Source of the DNA: Actinoplanes xinjiangensis
GTDB lineage: Bacteria; Actinomycetota; Actinomycetes; Mycobacteriales; Micromonosporaceae
Length of the DNA stretch: 64,000 nt
Reading direction: 5' to 3'
Assembly (NCBI RefSeq): GCF_003148685.1
Contig: NZ_QGGR01000002.1
Location: 1-64,000, forward strand
Numbering within the stretch: position 1 is the stretch's first letter; the number at the start of each line of letters is the position of its first letter. The notes beneath the pieces are model-generated. The model had not been told where the DNA came from. It worked only from the letters and a program-made list of their open reading frames with translations, and ran no database searches. The translations under genes and the position numbers were made by a program. Below, in pieces: positions 56,020 to 64,000 of this stretch.

Positions 56020-57188
56020 GACGAGTACGCCGAGTTCTCGTGGACGTACGCGTGGGAGAGGTCCGTCGTCCAGATCGTCGCGCTCATCTCCCCCTCACGC
56101 AGGTTGATCGTCACGCTCACGTCCCGCCCGGACAGGTCGACCTTGCTGCGGTCCTCCGCGGCCGCCCCGCCCTTGCAGATCCACACGCCGTTGATCGCCA
56201 CGTCGATCCGGTCCGGCTCGAACGCCGCACTCGTCGTGCCGATCGCCGCCAGGATCCGGCCCCAGTTCGGGTCGTTGCCGAAGAACGCCGTCTTCACCAG
56301 GTTGTTGCCCGCGACCGTCCGGCCCACCTGCACCGCGTCCGCCTCGGTGGCCGCGCCCTGCACCTCGATCGCGATGTGCTTGGTCGCGCCCTCGGCGTCG
56401 GCGATCAGCTGCTGGGCCAGGTCGTGGCAGACCTCGGTGACCGCGGCGGTCAGCTCCTCCGCGGTCGGCTGCCGGTTCGACGCACCGCTGGCCAGCAGCA
56501 GCACCGTGTCGTTGGTCGACATGCAGCCGTCCGCGTCGATCCGGTCGAAGGTGACCCGGGTGGCGGCGCGCAACGCGGCGTCCAGCACCTCGTTGTCGGC
56601 CGACGCGTCGGTCGTGATCACGACGAGCATGGTGGCGAGCGCCGGGGCCAGCATGCCGGCACCCTTCGCGATACCGCCGACCGACCAGCCCTCGCGCTGG
56701 GCCACCGCGTTCTTCGCCACCGTGTCGGTCGTCATGATCGCCTCGGCGGCCTTACCACCACCGTCGGTGGCCAGCGACCTGGCCGCCGCGTTCACCCCCG
56801 GCAGCAGCCTGTCCATCGGCAGCAGCTCGCCGATCAGGCCGGTCGAGCAGACCGCCACGTCACCCGCGCCGATCATCATGCGGTTGGCGCCGCCACGCAG
56901 CACCGTGGCGGTGTGCTCGGCGGTCGCGTGCGTGTCACGGAAGCCCTGCGAACCGGTGCACGCGTTGGCGCCCCCCGAGTTGAGGATCACCGCGCGGACG
57001 ATGCCGCCCCGGAGCACCTGCTGGCTCCACAGGACGGGCGCCGCCTTGACCCGGTTGCCGGTGAACACGCCGGCGGCCGTGTAGTCGGGGCCGTCGTTGA
57101 CGACCAGGGCGACGTCGGCGTTGCCGTTGGCCTTGAGCCCGGCGGCCACGCCGGAGGCACGGAACCCCTTGGGGTGGGTGACGGTCAC
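56016..57188 (-). CDS. argJ: bifunctional glutamate N-acetyltransferase / ornithine acetyltransferase
   Basis: 390 residues. Recycles the acetyl group from N-acetylornithine to glutamate and may also use acetyl-CoA. The self-cleavage/nucleophile Thr lies in [21 protein letters not shown], at the usual Ala-Thr bond. [16 protein letters not shown] near the C-terminus is also diagnostic. I chose the GTG at 57188 (GGAAG 4 nt upstream); sequence before it is unrelated. It lies 34 nt after argC. Confidence 0.94.
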   Translation of the reverse strand: MTVTHPKGFRASGVAAGLKANGNADVALVVNDGPDYTAAGVFTGNRVKAAPVLWSQQVLRGGIVRAVILNSGGANACTGSQGFRDTHATAEHTATVLRGGANRMMIGAGDVAVCSTGLIGELLPMDRLLPGVNAAARSLATDGGGKAAEAIMTTDTVAKNAVAQREGWSVGGIAKGAGMLAPALATMLVVITTDASADNEVLDAALRAATRVTFDRIDADGCMSTNDTVLLLASGASNRQPTAEELTAAVTEVCHDLAQQLIADAEGATKHIAIEVQGAATEADAVQVGRTVAGNNLVKTAFFGNDPNWGRILAAIGTTSAAFEPDRIDVAINGVWICKGGAAAEDRSKVDLSGRDVSVTINLREGEMSATIWTTDLSHAYVHENSAYSS

Positions 57189-57222
57189 TGTGCTTCCTTT
57201 ACAGGTCCGGCGGCGTGGTCGA

Positions 57223-58224
57223 TCACGGCGCCACTCCGAAGACGCTGAGGCCCGTGGTCTCGGGCAGGCCGAACATGATGTTCGCGTTCTGCACGGCCTG
57301 GCCGGCCGCACCCTTGCCGAGGTTGTCCAGCGCGCTCACCACGATGATGCGGCCCGAGTCGATGTCGACCGTGGCCTGCAGGTGGCAGGAGTTGGAACCC
57401 GCGGTGGCCGCCGTGCGCGGCCAGGAACCCTCCGGCAGCACGTGCACGAACGGCGCGTCCGCATAGGCCGCCTCGAGAGCCTCCCGCGGGTCGCCGCCGT
57501 TGAGCCGGCGCGCCGTCACCGTCGCCAGGATGCCGCGCGGCATCGGCGCCAGGATCGGGGTCATCGACAGCGAGGCCGCCCCGGTGGCCTGCTTGATCTC
57601 GGCGACGTGCTGGTGCGCGCCGACCTTGTAGGGCGACAGGTCGCCCATGATCTCGCTGGCCAGCAGGTTCACCTTGGCGTTGCGCCCGGCACCGGAGGTG
57701 CCCGAACTGGCCACCACCACGACGTCCTCCGGGTCGGCCACCCCGGAGGAGATCAGCGGCGCCAGCGCCAGCGTGATCGTCGCCGCATAGCAGCCCGTGT
57801 TGGCGACCCGGTCGGACGCGGCGATCGCGGCCCGCGCGCCCGGCAGCTCCGGCAGGCCGTAGGTCCAGGTGCCGGCATGCCCGCCGCCGTAGTAGCGGGT
57901 CCACTGGTCGGCGCTCTCCAGCCGGAAGTCGGCCCCCAGGTCGACCACCTTGACACCGGCGTCCAGCTGCCCGGCGACGGCCGCCGACTGCCCGTGCGGC
58001 AGAGCGAGGAACACCAGGTCAGCGCCGCTGAGCGTGGCGGCGTCGGTGGAACCCAGCGTCAGGTCGAGCCCGGTCAGCTGCGGATGCACCGCGCCGACCG
58101 GGGAGCCGGCCTGGCTGTGCGCGGTCGCCGCGACGAGGTCGAACTCGGGGTGCCCGGCGATCAGGCGCAGCAACTCACCACCCGCGTAGCCACTGGCTCC
58201 CGCTACCGCGACCCTGATTCCCAT
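57223..58224 (-). CDS. argC: N-acetyl-gamma-glutamyl-phosphate reductase
   Basis: 333 residues, first gene of the arg operon. NAD(P) loop GASGYAGGELLRL at the N-terminus, catalytic Cys in VANTGCYAATITLAL, and SGTSGAGRNAKVN. It makes N-acetylglutamate semialdehyde. A strong ribosome site (GGAGG, 5 nt spacing) precedes the ATG. Confidence 0.95.
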   Translation of the reverse strand: MGIRVAVAGASGYAGGELLRLIAGHPEFDLVAATAHSQAGSPVGAVHPQLTGLDLTLGSTDAATLSGADLVFLALPHGQSAAVAGQLDAGVKVVDLGADFRLESADQWTRYYGGGHAGTWTYGLPELPGARAAIAASDRVANTGCYAATITLALAPLISSGVADPEDVVVVASSGTSGAGRNAKVNLLASEIMGDLSPYKVGAHQHVAEIKQATGAASLSMTPILAPMPRGILATVTARRLNGGDPREALEAAYADAPFVHVLPEGSWPRTAATAGSNSCHLQATVDIDSGRIIVVSALDNLGKGAAGQAVQNANIMFGLPETTGLSVFGVAP

Positions 58225-58228
58225 GCCT

Positions 58229-58261
58229 ACCTCCGTATGACTATGCAGAAGAACGTATCAA
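58229..58261 (-). promoter_or_regulatory. candidate ARG box and promoter of the argC operon
   Basis: On the minus strand TTGATA (58256-58261) is followed by TGCATAGTCATACG, which has a good left half (TGCAT) and a weak right half of the ARG-box palindrome. It directly precedes the ribosome site. Position fits ArgR repression, but the right half is poor and the -10 is unclear. Confidence 0.4.
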
Positions 58262-58465
58262 CTCCCACTCGCCGCAGCAACCACGAACGCGCCCATCCCG
58301 CATGCTGAGCGATGCGATCCGGTCCCGGTCGGGGTTTCTCCCATTTCGGGGGGTACGGGCCACACCGCCCCGACCGCAGTCGGCCCGTCCCCGCCTACAC
58401 CGCGGCGCAGGCGGTCCGTCCCGCCCGCCACCGCGCCTCACGGGCGCAGCCGGCCCGTCCCCGCC

Positions 58466-58707
58466 GGCTGGCCCCCACCGCTGTCTCAACCGCTCCGAAA
58501 CAGCGGTGACAACCAGCCGGGACGGTTCGGCTGGCTCTCACCGCTGTCTCAGGCCGTTTGAGACAGCGGTGGGAACCAGCCAGGACGGTGCGACTGGCTT
58601 CCACCGGTGCCTCAACCCGTCCGAAACAGCGGTGGGAACCAGCCGGGGCCTCGCGGCTGGCTCTCACCGCTGTCTCAGGCCGTTTGAGACAGCGGTGGGA
58701 ACCAGCT
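58466..58707. repeat. palindromic repeat array B: four units with exact 63-bp period
   Basis: Units begin at 58466, 58529, 58592 and 58655, each a ~53-bp palindrome (left arm with CACCGCTGTCTCA, right arm with TGAGACAGCGGTGG, loop GGCCGTT or similar) plus a 10-bp spacer. The second and fourth are near-perfect hairpins; the first and third have diverged arms. The same family occurs at 16712-16826. The 598-bp region 58225-58822 otherwise holds only the arg promoter and one long hairpin. Confidence 0.9.
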
Positions 58708-58755
58708 GGGACTTTGGGCGCGGGGTGGAGCGGGTCGTTTGGTGGGGTGGACGCG

Positions 58756-58792
58756 GACAGGAGCACACGATCGGTGATCGTGTGCTCCTGTC
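58756..58792. terminator. 17-bp perfect hairpin downstream of the Pro-rich protein gene
   Basis: Arms GACAGGAGCACACGATC and its exact complement flank a 3-nt loop (GGT), 31 nt past the stop at 58823. Most likely this is the terminator for the minus-strand gene, though the stem is unusually long and AT-richer than the other terminators. Confidence 0.7.
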
Positions 58793-58822
58793 GGGGCTTG
58801 GGGTGGGTGGCCTTGGGAACGT

Positions 58823-59548
58823 CTAGGTGGAGGCCCACTCGTTCCAGGCGGCGAGCCACTCGTCCTGGGCGGCGGCGATCGCAGTGATCTTGGCGTAGTC
58901 GACCGGGCGCAGGCCACGCTGGCGCTGCCAGGCCAGCTGCGCGGGTCGGCTGGGCACGTCGGGGCCGAGCCTGGTGCCGTACAGGAGGGTCTCGGCGATG
59001 GCCCGGTCCCGCCGTGCCGGGTCGGTGCGGAACCAGCCGGCCTCCCGGTCGAGACGGGTGAGCTGGTCGAGCATCGTCTGCACGGAGCGGCGCGCCTCCT
59101 CCTCCGGTTCGCCGGCGAGATCGGTCTGGCGGCGTACCGCGTTGCGCCACAGGTCGGCCCAGGCGCGCGGCAGTTGTGGGCGCGGACCGCCGGAGGTCGA
59201 CCAGGCGTCGTGCTCCCGGGACGCCCGGATGACCGCATGGACCAGCAGGATGTGCGGCTCCCGGGCCGGTGACGGCTCACCGGCGGTCTCCGAGCCGTCG
59301 CCGGCCGGCAGCGGCGGAACGGGCGGCGACGGATCATCGCCGGGTGGTTCGGGTGACGGCGACGGGTCGCCGCCGGGTGGTGATGGCGGGCTAGCGCCGG
59401 AGGGCGACGGGTCGCCGCCGGGTGGTGGTGGCGGGCTGGCGCCGGAGGGCAGCGGGCTGGCGCCGGAGGGTGGGTGGGCCTGCGGTGACGGCTCGGCGGG
59501 CGGCTGGTCGCCGGGCGGTGGTACAGCGTCCGCGTGGTCGGACTCCAT
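58823..59548 (-). CDS. hypothetical protein with Pro/Ser/Gly-repeat N-terminus
   Basis: 241 residues. The first ~95 residues are low-complexity repeats (PSGASPPPPPGGDPSPSGAS-like), probably disordered. The C-terminal ~140 residues are helical and look structured: HILLVHAVIRASREHDAWST, RAWADLWRNAVRRQTDLAG and VDYAKITAIAAAQDEWLAAWNEW. Not recognised. I chose the ATG at 59548 (GGGGG ~7 nt upstream). It follows the ergothioneine operon beyond a terminator. Confidence 0.7.
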   Translation of the reverse strand: MESDHADAVPPPGDQPPAEPSPQAHPPSGASPLPSGASPPPPPGGDPSPSGASPPSPPGGDPSPSPEPPGDDPSPPVPPLPAGDGSETAGEPSPAREPHILLVHAVIRASREHDAWSTSGGPRPQLPRAWADLWRNAVRRQTDLAGEPEEEARRSVQTMLDQLTRLDREAGWFRTDPARRDRAIAETLLYGTRLGPDVPSRPAQLAWQRQRGLRPVDYAKITAIAAAQDEWLAAWNEWAST

Positions 59549-59579
59549 GCGGGACCCCCTTGGTCGACGCCTCGTGCTG

Positions 59580-59605
59580 CCGTCTCGCGCGGACTCGCGA
59601 GACGG
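59580..59605 (-). terminator. terminator of the ergothioneine operon
   Basis: A perfect 10-bp stem CCGTCTCGCG / CGCGAGACGG with a 6-nt loop lies 48 nt past the egtD stop. Confidence 0.65.
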
Positions 59606-59653
59606 CTCCTGGCGGTGAGGCGGCACCGCAAGGAAAACACGAAGCGTCAACCT

Positions 59654-60616
59654 TCAGCCCGCCTGGGCGAGGGTGAGTCCGAACCAGTCGTTCGGATCGG
59701 TCCACCAGTGGCGTGTGGTGAAGCCGGCGGCGGCGAGTTCGGCGGTGAGCCCGGCGCGGCGGAACTTCGCGGAGATCTCGGTGCGCATCTCCTCGCCCGC
59801 GGCGAACGGGACGTCGAGGTCCAGGCCGGCGACGTGGACGACCTGCTCGCGGGTGGACCGCAGGCGCATCTCGATCCACTCGTTGTCCGGGTCCCAGAGG
59901 GCGACGTGCCGGAAGGCGGCCGGGTCGAAGTCGGCGGCCAGCTCACGGTTGATCACGTGCAGGACGTTGCGGTTGAACTCGGCGGTCACCCCGGCCGCGT
60001 CGTCGTAGGCGGGAACCAGCACGGCCGGGTCCTTGACCAGGTCGGCGCCGAGCAGCAGCCACTCGCCCTCGTGCAGGACCGACCGCAGCGACGACAGGAA
60101 CGCGGCCCGTTCGGTGGGCACGAGGTTGCCGACGGTCCCGCCGAGGAACGCGACCAGACGGCCGTCGCCCTCGGGCAGATGCCGCAGATGGCGGGTCATG
60201 TCACCGATGACACCGCGGATGCCGAGGCCGGGATAGGCGACGGTCAGCGACTCGACCGCCGCGGCCAGTGCCGACCCGGAGACGTCCAGCGGGACGAACG
60301 CGCCGAGCGTGCCGCGGGCGACCAGGGCGTCGAGCAGCAGGCGGGTCTTCTCCGACGAGCCGGAACCCAGCTCGACCAGGGTCTTCGCGTCGGTGATCCG
60401 GGCGATCTCGGCGGCGTGCCGGTCGAGCAGGGACCGCTCGGTACGGGTCGGGTAGTACTCCGGAAGCCGGGTGATCTCCTCGAAGAGTTCGCTGCCACGG
60501 GCGTCGTAGAACCACTTCGGCGGCATCCACCGAGGGTCGGCGGTGAGTCCGGCGCGCACGTCCGCGCGCAGCTCACGGGCCAGATCGTCGTCGTCGATGT
60601 ACCTGTCCAGGAGCAA
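59654..60616 (-). CDS. egtD: L-histidine N-alpha-methyltransferase
   Basis: 320 residues. Uses three SAM to make hercynine from histidine, the first committed ergothioneine step. Motifs: PPKWFYDARGSELFEEIT, LVELGSGSSEKTRLLLDAL (SAM loop), VAFLGGTVGNL and EFNRNVLHVINRELAADF. I chose the TTG at 60616, which gives the usual ~320-residue length and has AAAGG 9 nt upstream. It begins 14 nt after egtC. Confidence 0.93.
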   Translation of the reverse strand: MLLDRYIDDDDLARELRADVRAGLTADPRWMPPKWFYDARGSELFEEITRLPEYYPTRTERSLLDRHAAEIARITDAKTLVELGSGSSEKTRLLLDALVARGTLGAFVPLDVSGSALAAAVESLTVAYPGLGIRGVIGDMTRHLRHLPEGDGRLVAFLGGTVGNLVPTERAAFLSSLRSVLHEGEWLLLGADLVKDPAVLVPAYDDAAGVTAEFNRNVLHVINRELAADFDPAAFRHVALWDPDNEWIEMRLRSTREQVVHVAGLDLDVPFAAGEEMRTEISAKFRRAGLTAELAAAGFTTRHWWTDPNDWFGLTLAQAG

Positions 60617-60630
60617 GGCCGAGCACCTTT

Positions 60631-61371
60631 CTAGAGGGGAGTGATCTCCACACGACCCGCGGTGGCGACGACCAGGCGGCCGTCGGGGACGGGCTGCCAC
60701 GCCGGTCCCGGGTCGAGGGGCTCAGAACTGATCAGGGTGGAGTCGCGCAGCGATCGCACCGACAGGGCGTGACCGAGCGTGGTCGCGATCATCCGGTCGC
60801 CGTCGCCGAGGAGGAGGTTCAGCCGGGATCCGGGCGCGGCGGCGGCGACCTCGGTGACCACGGCGGCGACCGCCTTGGCCGGTGGCTCCCCGGCGCGCAG
60901 CTTTCCTCGTACCAGCGCCCAGAGGGTTGCCGAGTCGGTGGGCGCGTCGAGGGTGAGGAGATCCTCCACCGGGAGGTCACGGGCCTGCGCGGCGACGGCC
61001 GAAGGCCAGCCGCGGACGACGCCGTTGTGGCTGAACAGCCACCGGCCGTCGGTGAACGGCGCCGCCGCCGTCTCGACGACCGGCATGCCGACGGTGGCCG
61101 AGCGGACCGCCGCGAGGACCGCGCCGGCCGTCGTCGCGGCCGCGAGCAGCGGCAGCGACGCGTCCGTCCAGATCGGCATGGCGCTGCGGTGCCGCACCGG
61201 TGCCGCGGCACCGGGCGGCCACCAGCCGACACCGAAACCGTCGGCGTTGATCGTCCCCCCGCCACGCATGTCGCGGGGCGCCCAGGCTTGCGTCGCGAGG
61301 GCGTGCGGCGGGTCGAAGAGCAGATCCTTCAGCGGTACGGGCGGACCGAGATAACCGAGGTGCCGGCACAT
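60631..61371 (-). CDS. egtC: gamma-glutamyl-hercynylcysteine sulfoxide amidohydrolase
   Basis: 246 residues, class II glutamine-amidotransferase fold (Ntn). The N-terminal catalytic Cys is residue 2 (MCRHLGYLG) after Met removal. WAPRDMRGGGTINADGFGVGWW and LFSHNGVVRGW also match. It removes glutamate from the EgtB product. Its start overlaps the egtB stop by 1 nt. Confidence 0.93.
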   Translation of the reverse strand: MCRHLGYLGPPVPLKDLLFDPPHALATQAWAPRDMRGGGTINADGFGVGWWPPGAAAPVRHRSAMPIWTDASLPLLAAATTAGAVLAAVRSATVGMPVVETAAAPFTDGRWLFSHNGVVRGWPSAVAAQARDLPVEDLLTLDAPTDSATLWALVRGKLRAGEPPAKAVAAVVTEVAAAAPGSRLNLLLGDGDRMIATTLGHALSVRSLRDSTLISSEPLDPGPAWQPVPDGRLVVATAGRVEITPL

Positions 61372-62663
61372 CAGGCGTCCCGTGCGCAGCGGAAACCGCT
61401 GAAGATCTGCCGCCGGATCGGATGGTCCCAGTTGCGGAAGGTGCCCCGGCAGGCAGCCGTGTCGGTGCCGAAGGAGCCGCCGCGCAGCACCCGGTAGTCA
61501 CCGCCGAAGAACACCTCCGAATACTCGCGGTAGGGGAACGCCGCGAACCCGGGGTAACCGTGGAACCCGGACGAGGTCCACTCCCAGACGTCGCCGATCA
61601 ACTGGTGCACGCCCTGCGGGGAGGCGCCGTCGGGGTAGGCGCCGGCCGGGGCCGGGCCGAGGTGCCGCTGGCCGAGGTTGGCGTGCCGCGCCTCGGGTGG
61701 GTCGTCTCCCCACGGGTAGCGGCGGGAGCGGCCGGCCGACGGGTCCCAGCGGGCGGCCTTCTCCCACTCGGCCTCGGTGGGCAGGCGTTTCCCGGCCCAG
61801 GCGGCGTAGGCCTCGGCTTCGAAGTAGCAGACGTGGACGACCGGCTCGTCGGGTGCGACCGGGGTGACCCGCCCGAAGCGCCGGTGCAGCCAGCCCCCGG
61901 AATCACGGATCCAGTGCAACGGCGCCTCCAGGCCGCTGCTCTGCCGGTGCGCCCAGCCGCGCTCGCTCCACCATCGTGGGTCGTCGTAGCCGCCGGCGTC
62001 CATGAACGCCAGATAGTCACCGTTGGTGATCAGTGCGGTGTCGATCCAGAACGCCGGCACGTCGACGGGGTGGGCGGGGCGTTCGTTGTCGAGCGCCCAG
62101 GGCTCGGTGTCCGTACCCATGGTGAATCTGCCCGCTTCGATGAGCACCTCGCCGGAGACGGCCTGCCGGGCACGCGGTGGTGGGGGCGCCGTCAGCACCG
62201 GGGCACCGGCCCGTAGCTGGTGGGTGGCCAGCATGGTCTCGTCGTGCTGCTGCTCGTGCTGGACGATCATGCCGAACGCGAACCCGCCGTCGAGCAGCCT
62301 GCTCTCCGGGCCGAACCGGGTGCGGTCGAGCACGTCGAACACCTTGTCGCGGACCTGCGCGGTGTACGCACGGGCCTCGGCCGGGTCGAGCAGCGGCAAC
62401 CCCGGCCGGTCGCGCCGGGAGTGCTTGAACGCGTCGTACAGCTCGTCGATGTCCTGCCGGAGCGGGTCACGGCCGCCCACGTCCCGGACCAGCCACAACT
62501 CCTCCTGGTTGCCGACGTGTGCGAGGTCCCAGACGAGCGGGGACATCAACGGCGAGTGCTGCCGGGTGAGGTCGTCGTCGTCGACGGCGTCGGTGAGCAG
62601 GACCGTCCGGGCCCGGGCGCGTTCCAGGTCGGCGGCGATGGACAGCCGCAGGTCGTCGGTCAT
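61371..62663 (-). CDS. egtB: hercynine oxygenase (ergothioneine sulfoxide synthase)
   Basis: 430 residues. Non-haem iron enzyme joining hercynine and gamma-glutamylcysteine. The N-terminal DinB-like domain supplies iron ligands (HVGNQEELW and the HEQQHDETM pair). The C-terminal FGE/SUMF1 domain has FTMGTDTEPWALDNERP, LPTEAEWEKAARW, GDVWEWTSSGF and GGSFGTDTAACRGTFRNW. I chose the ATG at 62663, which overlaps egtA by 4 nt. Confidence 0.95.
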   Translation of the reverse strand: MTDDLRLSIAADLERARARTVLLTDAVDDDDLTRQHSPLMSPLVWDLAHVGNQEELWLVRDVGGRDPLRQDIDELYDAFKHSRRDRPGLPLLDPAEARAYTAQVRDKVFDVLDRTRFGPESRLLDGGFAFGMIVQHEQQHDETMLATHQLRAGAPVLTAPPPPRARQAVSGEVLIEAGRFTMGTDTEPWALDNERPAHPVDVPAFWIDTALITNGDYLAFMDAGGYDDPRWWSERGWAHRQSSGLEAPLHWIRDSGGWLHRRFGRVTPVAPDEPVVHVCYFEAEAYAAWAGKRLPTEAEWEKAARWDPSAGRSRRYPWGDDPPEARHANLGQRHLGPAPAGAYPDGASPQGVHQLIGDVWEWTSSGFHGYPGFAAFPYREYSEVFFGGDYRVLRGGSFGTDTAACRGTFRNWDHPIRRQIFSGFRCARDA

Positions 62664-63949
62664 ACGGAAACGTCCTCTCGTGGTCGTCCGGGCACGGCGT
62701 CCCGCAGGCGGCGGGAGACGATGCCGGTGACGGTGTCGCGGACCGGCGCGGACAGGCCGGTCCGGTCGAGGTTGCGGCAGGCCAGGTCGGCGAGGGCGGT
62801 GGCGGCCCGGCGCACCGGCCGGTCGGCGAGACCGGACCGGGCGGCGGCGTGCCAGCGGCCGGCGGCCGGGGCGGCCAGCTCCCGGGCCCGATCGGTGAGC
62901 GCGTCGCCGGAGAGCAGCGCCGTCAGCACCGCGGCCGGGGCGATCCACTCGTCGCCGGGTTGCGCGTCGAGGTAGCGGATCTCCAGGTAGCCGCGCGGTC
63001 GCACCGGCGGGAAGAGGGTGCCGAGGTGATATTCCAGGTCGTCGATCGTCGGCGGCCGGGTGACCGGGTCGATGATCTGCGGTGGCCGCTGCCGGCGGGG
63101 GCCGATGCGGCGCCCGCCGATCCGGCCGGAACCGGCCGGGCCGCCCTCGATGCCGCCCGCCTCGATCCAGTCGGCCATGGTCACACCGGGCCGCACGTCC
63201 CACCGGCCGTGCTCGCGCCGCACGCACAGCAGAGGCGCGTGCACCGCGTAGTGTGCCCAGCTCACCGCCGGGTCGACGGATGCGGGGACCGGGCCCGAGC
63301 GGCGGGGGTCGATACCGTGCCAGGCCGCCGTCCGGGCGGACGCCCATCCGTGCCGCGGTGAGTTGGCGAACAGGGCCAGCAGCGCCGGCCCGGCCTCGTG
63401 CAGAACGGCCCATCGGGCCGCGACCTGGTGGGTCTCCCCGGCGTCGAAGCAGACCTGGAGGCCGGCGGTGGAACCCATCATGGTGTGCCCGGCGTTGTCG
63501 AAGGCCCGGTCCATGGCCGCATAACGCGGCGCTTCCAGGATGCGGCGGGGCGCCCGGTACGGGTCCAGGCCGCGATCGCCGAGAACGATGCCCCGGCTCG
63601 CCAGCAGCCCCGCCAGGGTGTCCCGGTCGGCGGTGACCGCGGCGTGCAACTCGGCGAGCGAGCCGGCCGGCGCCGACGAGATCTCGATCTGCAGGCCCGG
63701 CTCGACGGTGACCATGCCGCCGCCGGGCAGCGGCACGGGGTGTGGATTGCCGAGGGCCGCGGGCGTGTGCACGCCCAGCGCCTCGACCAGGTCACCGGCC
63801 CGCAGGTACGCGGAAGGGTCGGCGACCGGATGCGTGGTCCACTCCAACTCGGCACCGACCTGCCGAGGCGGGCCGGTCTTGAAACAAATGCCGGTTATGT
63901 GCTCGATTGCTTCGGCGGCTCTTCGCAGAACCCGGTCAGCCGAACCCAT
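62660..63949 (-). CDS. egtA: glutamate--cysteine ligase EgtA
   Basis: 429 residues, actinobacterial-type GCS2-like ligase supplying gamma-glutamylcysteine to EgtB. It has QVGAELEWTTHPV, PGLQIEISSAPAGSLAELH, DNAGHTMMGSTAGLQVCFD and RGYLEIRYLDAQPGDEWI. GGAGG precedes the ATG. It is first in the operon egtA-B-C-D; egtE (C-S lyase) is absent from the window. The 51 bp upstream contain no resolved promoter. Confidence 0.93.
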   Translation of the reverse strand: MGSADRVLRRAAEAIEHITGICFKTGPPRQVGAELEWTTHPVADPSAYLRAGDLVEALGVHTPAALGNPHPVPLPGGGMVTVEPGLQIEISSAPAGSLAELHAAVTADRDTLAGLLASRGIVLGDRGLDPYRAPRRILEAPRYAAMDRAFDNAGHTMMGSTAGLQVCFDAGETHQVAARWAVLHEAGPALLALFANSPRHGWASARTAAWHGIDPRRSGPVPASVDPAVSWAHYAVHAPLLCVRREHGRWDVRPGVTMADWIEAGGIEGGPAGSGRIGGRRIGPRRQRPPQIIDPVTRPPTIDDLEYHLGTLFPPVRPRGYLEIRYLDAQPGDEWIAPAAVLTALLSGDALTDRARELAAPAAGRWHAAARSGLADRPVRRAATALADLACRNLDRTGLSAPVRDTVTGIVSRRLRDAVPGRPREDVSV

Positions 63950-64000
63950 GGTCCTCCATCACTCACTGCGCGTGATCAATAGACTTCACTGCGTCCGATC

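Noticed and set aside
58466..58707. CRISPR-like array
   Set aside because: Units are long palindromes with a ~10-bp spacer, there are no cas genes, and units diverge in their arms. It is a palindromic repeat family, not CRISPR.
58302..58826. Plus-strand open frame with 21-residue repeats over array B
   Set aside because: The repeats follow from the 63-bp DNA period (a multiple of three), which keeps several frames open. A similar peptide arises from array A in another context. No ribosome site or conserved domain supports a gene.

Overview
This window is high-GC actinobacterial chromosomal DNA. Gene content suggests a member of the Micromonosporaceae, probably Actinoplanes or a close relative. 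The supporting signs are a MalR/AcrC-type LacI regulator beside malEFG and a giant secreted amylopullulanase, ergothioneine genes egtABCD, the actinobacterial DapE type, paired XRE/DUF5753 and DUF397 genes, and an actinobacterial boxA-like rRNA leader. The genus is inferred; only the first ~36 nt of a 16S gene are present, too few to place it.

Layout. 1-670: the 5' end of a minus-strand 16S rRNA gene with its leader, boxA and promoter(s). 687-2776: tyrS and a PPK2 polyphosphate kinase. 2829-9494: an eight-gene minus-strand PTS operon (DeoR regulator, PfkB kinase, EIIC, EIIB, EIIA, zinc dehydrogenase, HPr, EI), translationally coupled at four junctions, that looks like a complete polyol uptake and entry pathway. 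9654-16706: mixed housekeeping and regulatory genes (an eroded MutT1-like protein, an adenylate kinase, a PemK-like protein, an XRE/DUF397 pair, divergent doxX and marR, and a DNA glycosylase). 16784-24478: a HelR/HelD-like RNA polymerase recycling ATPase, a HIT protein, a small secreted lectin, a PLP decarboxylase and a PHB-depolymerase-type lipoprotein.

24518-32635 holds three cyclic-di-GMP genes (GGDEF, GGDEF-EAL and sensor-GGDEF-EAL) around an nnrD/phosphatase pair. 33311-43508 is a starch and maltodextrin regulon: a 1824-residue amylase-pullulanase fusion, a divergent LacI repressor and malEFG, with CTTGC/GCAAG elements and an identical promoter block in front of both minus-strand units. 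43909-47523 is a DUF4132 protein. 47738-58224 is arginine biosynthesis: argC-J-B-D-F-R, an unrecognised gene, then argG, all coupled or tightly packed on the minus strand, with argH set apart by a plus-strand dapE. 59654-63949 is the ergothioneine operon egtA-B-C-D.

The most unusual feature is a palindromic repeat with an exact 63-bp period, present as a two-unit array at the 3' end of helR and as a four-unit array between argC and the next gene, about 42 kb apart. Other unusual points are a lipoprotein with seven cysteines exactly 8 residues apart, a frameshifted DinB gene, a Nudix/phosphatase protein with both active sites degraded, and an unknown gene locked into the arginine operon.
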